The notes under the pieces are model-generated. The model was not told the DNA's origin. It ran no database searches and saw only the letters and a list, made by a program, of their open reading frames with translations. Below, piece after piece: positions 1-9,507 of a stretch of 64,000 bases of DNA. Positions within the stretch are counted from its first letter, which is position 1. Each line of letters starts with the position of its first letter. This stretch comes from Polaribacter aestuariivivens. GTDB taxonomy: Bacteria > Bacteroidota > Bacteroidia > Flavobacteriales > Flavobacteriaceae. The position numbers were made by a program, and so were the translations under genes. Location: the NCBI RefSeq assembly GCF_005885675.1, contig NZ_VANR01000004.1, forward strand, positions 300,159 through 364,158. Reading direction: 5' to 3'.

Positions 1-1442
1 CGGCTGCAAATGTTTTGGGATATATTGGTGAAGTTGATGAAAATTTAGCAAGAAAAAGTGATTATTATCAACAAGGAGAATTAATAGGAAGAGATGGTGT
101 AGAAAAACAATATGAAAATTTACTAAGAGGAAAAAAAGGAAAGAAATATTTACACAGAAATCGTTTTAATAAAGTTACTGGTTCGTACAAAAATGGTGCA
201 TATGATACTTTACATGTAAATGGAAAAGATTTAACATTAACCTTGGACATTGAATTACAGTTATACGCACAAAAATTAATGAAAGGTAAAAGAGGAGGTA
301 TAGTTGCAATTGAACCTTCTACTGGCGAAATCTTAGCTTTAGTGACAGCACCAACTTACAATCCAAACATGTTGGTAGGTAGAAAAAGATCTGTTAATTC
401 AGCAATTTTAATGGATCCTAATAATTTAGAAAAACCCACTTATGATAGAGGATTAATGGCTGCTTATGCACCTGGTTCTCCTTTCAAAATGATGAACGCA
501 TTAATAGGTTTACAAGAAAATGTAATTACCGAAAAAACATCATTTTATTGCTACAATGGTTATAGATATGGTAATAGAAAAGGAGCATTTATGGGCTGTC
601 ACTGTGGTATTTTTGGTAGACCTATTCATTTGGAAACAGCAATAGCAAAATCTTGTAACAGTTATTTTTCGAACACCTTTAAAAGAATCGTAGAAAAAAA
701 CAATGAGCCATCACAAGGTTTAGATACCTGGAGTAAACATGTAAAAAGTTTTGGTTTAGGAGATTATTTAGGATACGATTTACCTGCAGGAAGTCCTGGT
801 TTAATACCAGATGGAAAATATTATGATGCAAGAAAAGACTTCAGATGGAATGGTTCATCAATCATATCTAATGCCATTGGTCAAGGAGAAGTATTAACAA
901 CACCAATTCAATTGGCAAATTTTACAGCAGCAATAGCAAACAGAGGCTATTTTTATACACCTCATATTTTAAAGAAAGTAGAAAATACTTCTATAGAAAA
1001 CCCAGAATATACTGAGAAAAAAATAACCACTATAAACAAAGAACATTTTGATCCAGTTATAGAAGCCATGCATGAAGTTTTTAAAACAGGAACAGGAAAA
1101 TGGAGTCAAGTGAAAGGAATTGAAATATGTGGAAAAACAGGAACTGCTGAAAATTTTGCAATCGTAAATGGAGAAAGAATTCAATTAGCAGATCATTCTA
1201 TTTTAGTGGCATTTGCACCTAAAAAAAATCCACAAATTGCATTAGCCATTTTTGTTGAAAATGGAGGTTATGGATCAACAATTGCAGCACCAGTTACTAG
1301 TTTATTGATAGAAAAATATTTAAACGGAGAAATTTCTAAGGCAACTAAATACAGAGAAACGAGAATGTTGGAAATGAGTTTGCAATCAGAATATGATAAA
1401 TTAATTCCAAAAACAGAAGAAATTGCGTCAGGAACGAAATAA
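1..1442 (+). CDS. mrdA: Penicillin-binding protein 2, peptidoglycan transpeptidase (5' truncated)
   Basis: The reading frame is open from base 3 at the window edge, so the N-terminus lies outside. The visible part (about 479 residues) begins inside the dimerisation/pedestal region, at a conserved AANVLGYIGEV stretch. It then holds the full transpeptidase domain: the catalytic serine in GSPFK (codon at 477), the SCN motif near 655, and KTGT near 1132. PBP2 cross-links peptidoglycan during cell elongation, in the periplasm, with RodA as its glycosyltransferase partner. The next gene is rodA and overlaps it by 20 bases, which marks this as the elongation enzyme rather than the division enzyme FtsI. 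mreC and mreD would be expected just upstream, which is inference. Confidence 0.93.
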   Translation, partial: AANVLGYIGEVDENLARKSDYYQQGELIGRDGVEKQYENLLRGKKGKKYLHRNRFNKVTGSYKNGAYDTLHVNGKDLTLTLDIELQLYAQKLMKGKRGGIVAIEPSTGEILALVTAPTYNPNMLVGRKRSVNSAILMDPNNLEKPTYDRGLMAAYAPGSPFKMMNALIGLQENVITEKTSFYCYNGYRYGNRKGAFMGCHCGIFGRPIHLETAIAKSCNSYFSNTFKRIVEKNNEPSQGLDTWSKHVKSFGLGDYLGYDLPAGSPGLIPDGKYYDARKDFRWNGSSIISNAIGQGEVLTTPIQLANFTAAIANRGYFYTPHILKKVENTSIENPEYTEKKITTINKEHFDPVIEAMHEVFKTGTGKWSQVKGIEICGKTGTAENFAIVNGERIQLADHSILVAFAPKKNPQIALAIFVENGGYGSTIAAPVTSLLIEKYLNGEISKATKYRETRMLEMSLQSEYDKLIPKTEEIASGTK

Positions 1443-2703
1443 TATTTTTGCAGGTATAGATTGGATATTGATCTTCTTATATGTTGTTTTAGTTGGTTTT
1501 GGCTGGTTAAACATATACGCAGCTTCAATTACTGACGAAGATACAGAGTTGCTAAGTTTTTCAACAAAATATGGAAAACAACTTATTTTCATTTGTTTAA
1601 CAATACCATTAATTATCATAATTCTTTTTTTTAATTCTAAGTTTTATGAAAAATTTGCAAGCATATTTTACCTAATTTCACTCATATCATTAGCAGGTTT
1701 ATTTGTTTTCGGAAAAAAAATAAACGGAGCAACTTCTTGGTATAACTTTGGAGTAATTGGTTTGCAACCTTCAGAATTTGTAAAAGCATTTACAGCTTTA
1801 GCAGTAGCAAAACTATTAAGTGATAGGCAGTATAATTTAAAATTGATAAAAAATCAAGTCAAAGCATTCATTATCATTTTTACGCCTGCTTTGTTAATTA
1901 CTTTACAACCAGACGCTGGTTCTGCACTCATTTATTTGGCATTCTTTTTTGTGTTAAATAGAGAGGGTTTAACACTAAATTATATTCTTTTTGGGCTATT
2001 AGTTATTGTACTTTTTATTTCGACAATATTTTTTGGTATCAAGGTAATATTAACTTCCGTTTTTCTATTAATAACAATTGCTGTTGCATATATTACTTAT
2101 AGAGGAGGTAAAAGGTTTTTACGTTTTAATTGGCATAAAATTATAATTGTTTATATAGTTTCTGGATTATTTATTGTCGGAACAGGTTATATATATGATT
2201 CTGTTTTTAAACAACATCACAGAGATCGTTTTGAAATACTTTTAGGTATTAAACAAGATAATAAAGGTATTGGATACAATTCCTATCAATCAGAACTAAC
2301 AATTAGCTCTGGAAGTTGGACTGGAAAAGGATTTTTAAAGGGAGATTTAACACAAGGAGATTTTGTGCCAGAACAACATACAGATTATATTTTTAGTACA
2401 GTTGGAGAAGAGTGGGGTTTTTTAGGAACATCAACTGTTATTATATTATTCATGTTTATGCTTTATCGAATTATTTATTTAGCAGAAACGCATACCAATA
2501 AATTCGGAAGAATATATGGTTATGGATTGGCTTCCATCTTATTTTTTCATGTAATTGTAAATGTAGGAATGGTTATTGGTTTATTGCCAACAGTAGGTAT
2601 TCCACTTCCTTTTTTTAGTTATGGAGGTTCATCTCTTTGGGGTTTTACTATTTTGTTATTTATTTTTATAAGGCTAGATGCTCATAAAAATTACGAATGG
2701 TAA
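1423..2703 (+). CDS. rodA: Rod shape-determining protein RodA, peptidoglycan glycosyltransferase
   Basis: A 426-residue SEDS-family polytopic membrane protein with about ten hydrophobic segments. The C-terminal part holds the family signature: an EQHTDYIF segment, GEEWGF, and PLPFFSYGGSS. SEDS proteins polymerise lipid II into glycan strands in the inner membrane, paired with a class B PBP. The TTG start at 1423 lies inside the end of the upstream mrdA gene. The protein from there begins LRQERNN and runs into the first membrane helix, so this start is plausible and implies translational coupling. A hairpin terminator follows after about 110 bases. Confidence 0.93.
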   Translation: MRQERNNIFAGIDWILIFLYVVLVGFGWLNIYAASITDEDTELLSFSTKYGKQLIFICLTIPLIIIILFFNSKFYEKFASIFYLISLISLAGLFVFGKKINGATSWYNFGVIGLQPSEFVKAFTALAVAKLLSDRQYNLKLIKNQVKAFIIIFTPALLITLQPDAGSALIYLAFFFVLNREGLTLNYILFGLLVIVLFISTIFFGIKVILTSVFLLITIAVAYITYRGGKRFLRFNWHKIIIVYIVSGLFIVGTGYIYDSVFKQHHRDRFEILLGIKQDNKGIGYNSYQSELTISSGSWTGKGFLKGDLTQGDFVPEQHTDYIFSTVGEEWGFLGTSTVIILFMFMLYRIIYLAETHTNKFGRIYGYGLASILFFHVIVNVGMVIGLLPTVGIPLPFFSYGGSSLWGFTILLFIFIRLDAHKNYEW

Positions 2704-2813
2704 GTTATTTTAAAATGGAAAAACATTTGTAATAGGAATAAACTGTAACTAAAGTATTCCTTAAAAAAGATAAGAGATATATTTGATATAAAAAAATAAA
2801 AATATCATATACA

Positions 2814-2848
2814 AAAAAAGCTCTGAATATAAATTCAGAGCTTTTTAA
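2814..2848. terminator. Bidirectional intrinsic terminator between rodA and rpsT
   Basis: The arms 2816-2828 and 2833-2845 form a perfect 13-bp stem with a 4-base loop (AAAAGCTCTGAAT on the left). A T-run follows on the plus strand and an A-run precedes it, so it can stop transcripts from rodA and from rpsT, which converge here. Confidence 0.85.
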
Positions 2849-2867
2849 TATTTTTTTAAATAGAATC

Positions 2868-3119
2868 TTACAATGCAGCTACGTGCTTTGTTAATTTAGA
2901 TTTTAAATTAGCAGCTTTATTCTTATGAATAATGTTTTTCTTAGCTAATTTGTCTAATAAAGAAATAACTTTACTTAAGCTTCCTTCTGCTTCTTTCTTG
3001 TCTTCTATAGCACGTAAATCTCTTACAGCATTTCTAGTAGTTTTATGCTGATATTTGTTACGTAACCTTTTAGCTTCGTTACTTCTAATTCTTTTTAATG
3101 CTGACTTATGATTTGCCAT
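2868..3119 (-). CDS. rpsT: 30S ribosomal protein S20
   Basis: An 83-residue, Lys/Arg-rich helical protein that starts MANHKSALKRIRSNEAKR, the normal start of S20, and has the usual family length. S20 binds 16S rRNA early in small-subunit assembly. It lies 34 bases downstream of tRNA-Glu on the same strand, and no promoter is visible between them. It is probably transcribed with the tRNA from the promoter at 3259-3288. A strong hairpin terminator lies just after its stop. Confidence 0.97.
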   Translation of the reverse strand: MANHKSALKRIRSNEAKRLRNKYQHKTTRNAVRDLRAIEDKKEAEGSLSKVISLLDKLAKKNIIHKNKAANLKSKLTKHVAAL

Positions 3120-3153
3120 AATTTCTTAATTCGTTTTTTTATTAAAACTTTTG

Positions 3154-3225
3154 TAGTCCGTACGGGAATCGAACCCGTGTTACATGGATGAAAACCATGC
3201 GTCCTAACCCCTAGACGAACGGACC
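3154..3225 (-). tRNA. tRNA-Glu (anticodon TTC)
   Basis: A 72-nt cloverleaf on the minus strand. The anticodon stem CATGG/CCATG encloses the loop TTTTCAT, giving anticodon TTC. The T arm carries GGTTCGATTCC. The acceptor stem is GGTCCGT/ACGGACT with a G-U first pair, followed by discriminator A. CCA is not encoded. It lies just upstream of rpsT. Confidence 0.95.
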
Positions 3226-3258
3226 ATAACAACTAAAAATATATCTTAATTGCGGGTG

Positions 3259-3288
3259 CAAATATACAACGTTTTTTAAATTGTGCAA
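3259..3288 (-). promoter_or_regulatory. Promoter for tRNA-Glu and rpsT
   Basis: Read on the minus strand, a TATATTTG box (3259-3266) matches the Bacteroidota -7 consensus TAnnTTTG, and a TTG (3286-3288) sits 19 bases upstream. The core GTTGTATATTTGCA is identical to the one in front of tRNA-fMet at the other end of the window. Confidence 0.75.
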
Positions 3289-3323
3289 TAGTTTTTGAAA
3301 AAAAAATTAATTTTTTTCAAAAA

Positions 3324-4802
3324 TTAATATGCCTTTGCAAAAAGAACCCTTTTTGTTGATGGTTTTCCACTAAAAACACATACCCCAGCTTCTTGTTTTG
3401 CATCGTTTGGAATACAACGAATAGTGGCTTTTGTATATTCTTTAATTTTATCTTCTGTTTCTTCAGTTCCATCCCAATGCGCAGAAACAAAACCACCTTT
3501 ATTTTTAATTACTTTTTTAAATTCTTTAAAGTCATTTACCTCTGTAGTATGCTCTTTTCTATAGTCACTGGCTTTGTTAAATAAACTCTCTTGAATTTCT
3601 TCTAATAAATTGCTCACAAAATCAACAACATTATCTTGCGATATTGTTTGTTTTTCAAAGGTGTCTCTTCTAGCAACTTCTACTGTATTATTTTCTAAAT
3701 CTCTTCCTCCAAAAGCAATTCTTACTGGAACTCCCTTTAATTCATATTCAGCAAATTTTGCTCCTGGTCTAAATGTGTCTCTATCATCAAACTTTACTGA
3801 AATCCCTCTTTTTCTTAATGCTTTTACAATAACAGCTACTCTTTCTGAAATAGCAGTCAATTGTTCTTCACCTTTATATATAGGAACAATTACAACTTGT
3901 ATTGGCGCTAATTTTGGAGGTAAAACTAAACCACTATCATCTGAATGTGTCATAATTAAACCACCAATCAAACGAGTAGAAACTCCCCAAGAAGTTGCCC
4001 AAACATGTTCTTGTTTTCCTTCTTTAGAAGTAAACTTTACATCAAAAGCTTTGGCAAAATTTTGTCCTAAAAAATGACTAGTACCTGCTTGTAGAGCTTT
4101 TCCATCTTGCATTAAAGCTTCAATTGTAAAAGTATCTTCAGCACCAGCAAAACGCTCGCTATCAGACTTGTATCCTTTTATTACTGGCATTGCCATAAAT
4201 TCTTCAGCAAATGTTGCATACACTTCTTGCATTTGTTTTGCTTCAGCAATGGCTTCAGACTTAGTTGTATGCGCTGTATGGCCTTCTTGCCATAAAAACT
4301 CTGCAGTACGTAAAAATAAACGTGTACGCATTTCCCAACGAACAACATTTGCCCATTGATTTATTAGTAAAGGCAAATCTCTGTAAGATTGAATCCACCC
4401 TTTGTAAGTATTCCATATAATTGCTTCAGATGTTGGTCTTACTACCAATTCTTCTTCTAATTTAGCTTCTGGATCAACACGAAGTTTGCCTGGGTTTTCA
4501 GGATCATTTTGTAAACGATAATGTGTAACAACTGCACATTCTTTAGCAAAACCTTCAGCATTTTTTTCTTCTGCTTCAAACAAACTTTTAGGAACAAATA
4601 AAGGAAAATAAGCGTTCTGATGACCAGTTTCTTTAAACATTCTATCTAATTCTGCTTGCATTTTTTCCCAAATGGCAAACCCATAAGGTTTTATAACCAT
4701 ACAACCTCTAACTGCAGAGTTTTCCGCTAAATCGGCTTTTACTACGAGTTCGTTATACCATTTTGAGTAATCTTCTGATCGTTTTTTTAAATGTTTGCTC
4801 AT
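3324..4802 (-). CDS. proS: Prolyl-tRNA synthetase, eukaryote/archaeon-like type
   Basis: 492 residues, charging tRNA-Pro in the cytoplasm. The class II core is visible: RPTSEAIIW (motif 2 region), then [23 protein letters not shown], and a C-terminal anticodon-binding domain containing the [16 protein letters not shown] segment. The length and the absence of the YbaK-like editing insertion place it in the short archaeal/eukaryotic class, the form known from Bacteroidota, rather than the longer form of E. coli. It is monocistronic, pointing away from the lipoprotein gene at 4985. Confidence 0.95.
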   Translation of the reverse strand: MSKHLKKRSEDYSKWYNELVVKADLAENSAVRGCMVIKPYGFAIWEKMQAELDRMFKETGHQNAYFPLFVPKSLFEAEEKNAEGFAKECAVVTHYRLQNDPENPGKLRVDPEAKLEEELVVRPTSEAIIWNTYKGWIQSYRDLPLLINQWANVVRWEMRTRLFLRTAEFLWQEGHTAHTTKSEAIAEAKQMQEVYATFAEEFMAMPVIKGYKSDSERFAGAEDTFTIEALMQDGKALQAGTSHFLGQNFAKAFDVKFTSKEGKQEHVWATSWGVSTRLIGGLIMTHSDDSGLVLPPKLAPIQVVIVPIYKGEEQLTAISERVAVIVKALRKRGISVKFDDRDTFRPGAKFAEYELKGVPVRIAFGGRDLENNTVEVARRDTFEKQTISQDNVVDFVSNLLEEIQESLFNKASDYRKEHTTEVNDFKEFKKVIKNKGGFVSAHWDGTEETEDKIKEYTKATIRCIPNDAKQEAGVCVFSGKPSTKRVLFAKAY

Positions 4803-4984
4803 ATTCTAAACTTTGGCACAAATATTGTTATATTTCAAGTGAAATTTTTGTTAAAACTTGTAATGTATTTTACAAAAGTTGTACAAAACTACTATAAAAA
4901 GGTTAAATCCTTTGAAAACTTTAGAGTTTTTTACGTAACAATTTTTTCTAAAAAAAATAATGTTCACTTTAAAAACATACCAAT

Positions 4985-6259
4985 ATGAAACTTTTGCAAA
5001 ATAAATCTAGCTTTTATCAATATCTACTATTTCTTTTATCAAGTATAGTATTGGTTTCTTGTGGAACTTATCAAAGTGCTTACACTAATGATGGTATATA
5101 TGGAGATAAAATACCAGAAGAAAGAACTAACAATGTTATAATTGCTAACGAAAGAGATTATGACAACTACAATAATAATTATTTTACAAAAGAATTAGAA
5201 CGTTTAGAAAGTATAAATGATACTGATTTTTTTACGAATATAGATAACTATAATTCACCAGATACACTATATGTTCAAGATAATTTGAATTATAATACTA
5301 ATCCATCTTGGGGAAATAACCCAAATAATGATGTTGTGGTTAATGTTAACCTAATAACAGATCCATATTGGAATGATTTTGCTTTTGGCTTCAATAATTG
5401 GGGTTTCAATAACTGGGGCTATAATAATTGGGGTTGGAATAATTGGGGATTTAGAAATAGATGGAATAGATGGAACAGGTGGAATACTTGGGGTTACAAC
5501 CCATATTGGCATCCTTACCACAACAACCTAGCTTGGGGTTGGGGCTGGAACAACGGTTTTTACAACCCACCATTTTACGGACACGGTTTTGTAACACCAT
5601 ACTACTATAATAATATATATAATAGAAACAGAAATGTAACTTATGGTAGAAGAACTGCTTATAACAATACATTTGATAGAAGAAGCAGTATAAATAGAAA
5701 TAACTCAAGTATATCAAGAAGAAGAACTACAAACACAGTTCCAAGAACAACAACTAGTAGAAGAAGAAGTTCTACGATTACACAACCTACAAGAACTACA
5801 AGAAGATCTACTTCAACTATAAGAAGAAGTTCTACAGGGAACTCTAGTACTAGAAGTACAAGAAGCTCTTCAACCAGAAGAAGTTCATCTACCAGCTCTA
5901 GAAGAAGAGGAGGCAATACACCTAATGTAAGTGCTACAAACTATAAAAGTAGAAGTACAACAGTAAATAGACCAACATCTTCAACAAGAAGAAGTTCATC
6001 TACTAGTTCTAGAAGAAGAGGAGCTAATACACCTAATGTAAGCGCTACAAACTATAAAAGCAGAAACACAACAGTAAACAGACCAACATCTTCAACCAGA
6101 AGAAGTTCATCAACTGTGAATAGAAGCTACAATCCAAGATCTAGATCTACTACTAGAACAAGTAGTTCTACAAGATCAACTAGGTCTAGTTCAGCAAGAA
6201 CATCTTCTAGAAGTTCCTCTACAAGAAGTTCATCTTCATCAAGAAGAAGAGGTAATTAA
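4985..6259 (+). CDS. Low-complexity lipoprotein with Asn/Trp-rich and Arg/Ser-rich regions
   Basis: Function unknown. It has a lipoprotein signal peptide ending in LVSCGTY, so a lipid-anchored envelope protein is likely. After an acidic N-terminal stretch comes a region of repeated NNWG units (about residues 135-165), then an Asn/Tyr-rich region. The last 180 residues are almost entirely Ser, Arg and Thr. Part of that tail is a direct duplication of 37 residues (see the repeat at 5867-6088). The tail is strongly basic, so it may bind polyanions such as polysaccharide or DNA, which is inference. A Leu/Val-rich frame on the opposite strand is only its shadow. The FadL-like gene follows after 33 bases and may be co-transcribed. 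Confidence 0.75.
   Translation: MKLLQNKSSFYQYLLFLLSSIVLVSCGTYQSAYTNDGIYGDKIPEERTNNVIIANERDYDNYNNNYFTKELERLESINDTDFFTNIDNYNSPDTLYVQDNLNYNTNPSWGNNPNNDVVVNVNLITDPYWNDFAFGFNNWGFNNWGYNNWGWNNWGFRNRWNRWNRWNTWGYNPYWHPYHNNLAWGWGWNNGFYNPPFYGHGFVTPYYYNNIYNRNRNVTYGRRTAYNNTFDRRSSINRNNSSISRRRTTNTVPRTTTSRRRSSTITQPTRTTRRSTSTIRRSSTGNSSTRSTRSSSTRRSSSTSSRRRGGNTPNVSATNYKSRSTTVNRPTSSTRRSSSTSSRRRGANTPNVSATNYKSRNTTVNRPTSSTRRSSSTVNRSYNPRSRSTTRTSSSTRSTRSSSARTSSRSSSTRSSSSSRRRGN
5867..6112 (+). repeat. Tandem 111-bp in-frame repeat, two copies plus a partial third
   Basis: Unit 1 is 5867-5977 and unit 2 is 5978-6088. Both start TCTTCAAC and both encode a 37-residue block containing SRRRG and NTPNVSATNYKSR. The two copies differ at scattered, mostly synonymous positions, so the duplication is not brand new. 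A third partial copy starts at 6089 and diverges after about 24 bases. Confidence 0.9.
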
Positions 6260-6292
6260 AAAATTGTTTATTTATAATTTAGTACTATTAAA

Positions 6293-7684
6293 ATGAAAAA
6301 ATTTATAACACTTGCGACATTGTTCGCATTCACGATAGCGTCTCATTCTCAATCTTTAAGTTACCAAGATTTGGCTCTACTTTTTTCAAGAGATGATGGA
6401 AATGGAACAGCACGTTTTAATTCTATGAGTGGCGCTTTTGGTGCACTTGGAGGCGATATTTCGTCAATAAATATAAATCCTGCTGGTGTTGCAGTATTTA
6501 ACAATAGTATGTTTTCTGGATCTTTAAATACGAGAGAAACAGATATTCAATCGACATTTTATGGAAACACGTTAAATAATCAAAATCAAATTTTTAATTT
6601 GTCTCAAGCAGGTGCAGTTTTAGTTTTTGATAGTGCTTACAAATCAAACTGGAGCAAATTTGCAATAGGTTTAAATTATAGATTAACAACAGATTTTGAA
6701 AACAATTTTAATATTGCAGGAAACAGTGGTGTACCAACTTTTAGAGATTTTCCATTAGATAACAATTCACCAACAATAGATTATAATGTTTCAGATGAAC
6801 AACGTTTTTCAAACATATATAAAGGTGAGGTGAGTGAATTTAATATTGCTTTTTCATCAGTTCATAACAATAACTTATATGTAGGTGCTGGGTTAAATTT
6901 TTATAGTTTAGATTTTAGTCAGCAATCTAATTTAATAGAACTAAATAATGATGGAAATGGAAACACATTAGATGCTCGTTTTTATCAAGAAAACTTTACA
7001 ACAGGAACAGGTATTTCATTAAATGCAGGTTTTATATACAAAGCAAATCAAAATTTTAGATTTGGTTTGTCTTATCAAACACCAAGTTGGTTTACAGAAA
7101 TGTTAGAAGAAACAAACATTGTAAATAACGACGGTTTTTTTGGTGATACTGAAATTACTGTAAGCGAAGATCCAAATTCTATTTACGACAATACAGCTGG
7201 AAACAATTTTCCAAGTACACGTTTAATTTATAGGCTTAAAACACCAAGTAAGTTAACTGCAAGTGCAGCTTTGATTTTTGGAAAAAATGGTTTGTTCAGT
7301 GTAGATTATACTAGTAGAAATTATTCAAACATGAATTTATCTGGTGATGATTTCAGTCAAGAAAATCAGTTTTTTCAAAACGATTTACGAAACACACATG
7401 CTGTAAATTTAGGAACAGAATGGCGTTTTAATAGACTTAGCATTAGAGGAGGTTACAAGTTTGAGCAAGATCCTTTAAAAACGGCTTTAGATTCTGATAA
7501 TTTAGAAGGATATTCATTAGGAGCAGGTTATAACTTCGGAAACTTTAAATTAGATTTTTCATACAGTGATAATAACAGAACTACTTTTTATGATATTTAT
7601 CCACAATTTTCAAATCAAATAAATACGGCAGATTTAAATATAGATAATAGAGTTTTTACGGCAACATTTTCAATAAACTTGTAA
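6293..7684 (+). CDS. FadL/OmpP1-family outer membrane transport protein
   Basis: 463 residues with a signal peptide ending near ASHSQS, followed by a FadL-type start: SMSGAFGALGGD and then SININPAG, the conserved hatch region of OMPP1/FadL/TodX proteins. Alternating hydrophobic strands then run to a C-terminal aromatic-rich strand ending in SINL, as expected of an outer-membrane beta-barrel. Family members let hydrophobic compounds such as fatty acids pass the outer membrane; the substrate here cannot be read from sequence. It lies 33 bases after the basic lipoprotein and is followed by a hairpin terminator. Confidence 0.85.
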   Translation: MKKFITLATLFAFTIASHSQSLSYQDLALLFSRDDGNGTARFNSMSGAFGALGGDISSININPAGVAVFNNSMFSGSLNTRETDIQSTFYGNTLNNQNQIFNLSQAGAVLVFDSAYKSNWSKFAIGLNYRLTTDFENNFNIAGNSGVPTFRDFPLDNNSPTIDYNVSDEQRFSNIYKGEVSEFNIAFSSVHNNNLYVGAGLNFYSLDFSQQSNLIELNNDGNGNTLDARFYQENFTTGTGISLNAGFIYKANQNFRFGLSYQTPSWFTEMLEETNIVNNDGFFGDTEITVSEDPNSIYDNTAGNNFPSTRLIYRLKTPSKLTASAALIFGKNGLFSVDYTSRNYSNMNLSGDDFSQENQFFQNDLRNTHAVNLGTEWRFNRLSIRGGYKFEQDPLKTALDSDNLEGYSLGAGYNFGNFKLDFSYSDNNRTTFYDIYPQFSNQINTADLNIDNRVFTATFSINL

Positions 7685-7702
7685 AAACTAAAAAACAAAT
7701 AA

Positions 7703-7762
7703 ATTTCGGCTCCATTTTTAACAATGATAAATATTGTTAGAAGTGGAGCCGAAAAGTTTTAT
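7703..7762 (+). terminator. Long stem-loop terminator after the FadL-like gene
   Basis: CGGCTCCA on the left (from 7707) pairs with TGGAGCCG on the right (ending near 7751). Inner AT pairs AACAAT/ATTGTT extend the stem, and short T-runs follow. It separates the FadL-like gene from nifU. Confidence 0.7.
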
Positions 7763-7797
7763 ACCATCAAAAACAATTCTATTTATCTTTTTTCCCT

Positions 7798-7805
7798 TAA
7801 TTTTG
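7798..7805 (+). promoter_or_regulatory. Promoter -7 box for the nifU-menG-porT operon
   Basis: TAATTTTG matches the TAnnTTTG consensus and lies 19 bases before the nifU start codon, immediately after the preceding terminator. Confidence 0.55.
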
Positions 7806-7824
7806 CAATTCAATTTTTTAGCAA

Positions 7825-8730
7825 ATGTCACATACAAAAATTACCATACAAGAAACTACCAATAATACTATTATAAAATTTAATAGTAATCAAATTTTAA
7901 TCAATGGAGGTAGTTATGAATTTAATAATATAGATGAAGCTAAAAACTCACCTTTAGCGCAGCAACTTTTTTATTTACCATTTGTAAAAAAAGTATTTAT
8001 AACAGCCAATTTTATAGCTATACAACGTTTCGATATTTTAGAGTGGATAGATGTTCAAGAAGAAGTAAAAGAACAAATAGAAGCTTATTTAAACGATGGA
8101 AATACAGTTGTAAACGAAGAAAAAACACCAAAAAAAGAAGCAGTTGAAGTGTATGCAGAAGTTACACCAAACCCAGCAGTAATGAAGTTTGGAACAAACA
8201 AGGCATTAACACAAACAGATGTTGAATTTAAAAATATTGACGAAGCAAGTCAATCATCACCTTTGGCACAAGCCATTTTTAACTTTCCATTTGTAAAAGA
8301 AGTGTTTATTTCTGATAATTATATTTCAATAACCAAATATGATATGGTTGAGTGGAATGAAGTTTATGGAGAAGTAAGAACTTTTATACGTGAATATTTA
8401 GCAGATGGAAAAACCATAATTAAAGAATTACCGAGAGAAAAAGTTGTTGCAGAAGGATCAAAAGATATGGCTCCAGAAGTACAACTAGAAGGTGTTTCTG
8501 CACAAATTGTAGATATTTTAGATGAATATATAAAACCTGCAGTTGCTGGAGATGGAGGTAATATTGCTTTTCGTTCTTATGATGAACAAAATAAAGTAGT
8601 AAGCGTAATATTACAAGGAGCTTGTAGTGGTTGCCCATCATCAACAGCAACTTTAAAAAACGGTATCGAAAGTTTATTAAAGGAAATGTTACCAAATCAA
8701 ATTAATGAGGTAATTGCAATAAACGGATAA
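7825..8730 (+). CDS. NifU-family iron-sulfur cluster carrier with two Nfu N-terminal domains
   Basis: 301 residues. Two copies of the Nfu N-terminal domain lie in tandem (about 5-92 and 108-197), each with the SPLAQ..F..PFVK.VFI pattern. A C-terminal NifU domain (about 215-300) follows, carrying the cluster-binding CSGC motif (C267 and C270). Such proteins carry Fe-S clusters to target enzymes in the cytoplasm. The usual Nfu has one N-domain; here it is duplicated. menG follows after 43 bases, and the two are probably co-transcribed. Confidence 0.9.
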   Translation: MSHTKITIQETTNNTIIKFNSNQILINGGSYEFNNIDEAKNSPLAQQLFYLPFVKKVFITANFIAIQRFDILEWIDVQEEVKEQIEAYLNDGNTVVNEEKTPKKEAVEVYAEVTPNPAVMKFGTNKALTQTDVEFKNIDEASQSSPLAQAIFNFPFVKEVFISDNYISITKYDMVEWNEVYGEVRTFIREYLADGKTIIKELPREKVVAEGSKDMAPEVQLEGVSAQIVDILDEYIKPAVAGDGGNIAFRSYDEQNKVVSVILQGACSGCPSSTATLKNGIESLLKEMLPNQINEVIAING

Positions 8731-8773
8731 TTAATCTTTTAAATTTCCTATAAGAGGAAGCAAGAAATACAAA

Positions 8774-9505
8774 ATGTCAGCAGAAAAAATAAATCCTTAT
8801 AAAGATTCTAAACTTGGTAAAAAAGAACAAGTTACCCAAATGTTCGACAATATTTCTGAAAATTACGACGGTTTAAATCGAGTAATCTCTTTAGGGATAG
8901 ATGTAAAATGGCGAAAAAAGGTAGTTGAAATTGTTGGTAAAAATAATCCAAAACAAATTTTAGATATTGCAACAGGAACAGGTGATTTAGCTTTAATGAT
9001 GGCAGATTTAAATCCTGATAGAATTGTTGGGTTAGATATTTCTGCAGGTATGTTAGAAGTAGGAAAACAAAAAATAAACAAAGCAAACCTTTCCGATAAA
9101 ATAGAAATGATGGTTGGCGATTCTGAAGATATGCCTTTCGAAGACAATACTTTTGATGCTATTACAGTTTCTTTTGGAGTTCGTAATTTTGCAAACTTAG
9201 CGAAAGGAATTAGAGAAATTGCAAGAGTTTTAAAACCAACAGGAGTTTTGGTAATTTTAGAAACCTCAAACCCAACAAAATTTCCATTTAAACAAGGCTA
9301 TAAACTATATACAAATTTATTTTTACCAGTTGTTGGTAAATTATTTTCAAAAGATAAAGTTGCATATTCCTATTTATCGGAATCTGCAAATTCTTTTCCA
9401 TTTGGTGAAGCTTTCAACAATATTTTGAAAAAAAATGGGTTTACACATACAGAAGATAATCCTGTAACTTTTGGAGTTGCAACAATATACACAGCACGCA
9501 AGTAA
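8774..9505 (+). CDS. menG: Demethylmenaquinone methyltransferase
   Basis: 243 residues of the UbiE/MenG family. It has the class I methyltransferase glycine motif [11 protein letters not shown] (about residues 63-73), then GLDISAGML, and the family segment [12 protein letters not shown]. It performs the SAM-dependent last step of menaquinone synthesis on the cytoplasmic side of the inner membrane. Menaquinone is the quinone expected in Bacteroidota, so MenG rather than UbiE activity is inferred. The porT-like gene starts 2 bases after its stop. Confidence 0.95.
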   Translation: MSAEKINPYKDSKLGKKEQVTQMFDNISENYDGLNRVISLGIDVKWRKKVVEIVGKNNPKQILDIATGTGDLALMMADLNPDRIVGLDISAGMLEVGKQKINKANLSDKIEMMVGDSEDMPFEDNTFDAITVSFGVRNFANLAKGIREIARVLKPTGVLVILETSNPTKFPFKQGYKLYTNLFLPVVGKLFSKDKVAYSYLSESANSFPFGEAFNNILKKNGFTHTEDNPVTFGVATIYTARK

Positions 9506-9507
9506 TT

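Noticed and set aside
4791..4988. 65-codon frame between proS and the lipoprotein gene
   Set aside because: It overlaps the proS start and the next gene, has no recognisable features, and looks like chance open frame in AT-rich intergenic DNA.
5659..5916. Leu/Val-rich open frame antisense to the basic lipoprotein
   Set aside because: It is the complement of Arg/Ser-rich repeat codons, which leaves few stops on the other strand; no start context or homology.
5867..6112. CRISPR array or mobile repeat at the 111-bp units
   Set aside because: The units are in frame inside a coding gene, adjacent with no spacers, and clearly coding.
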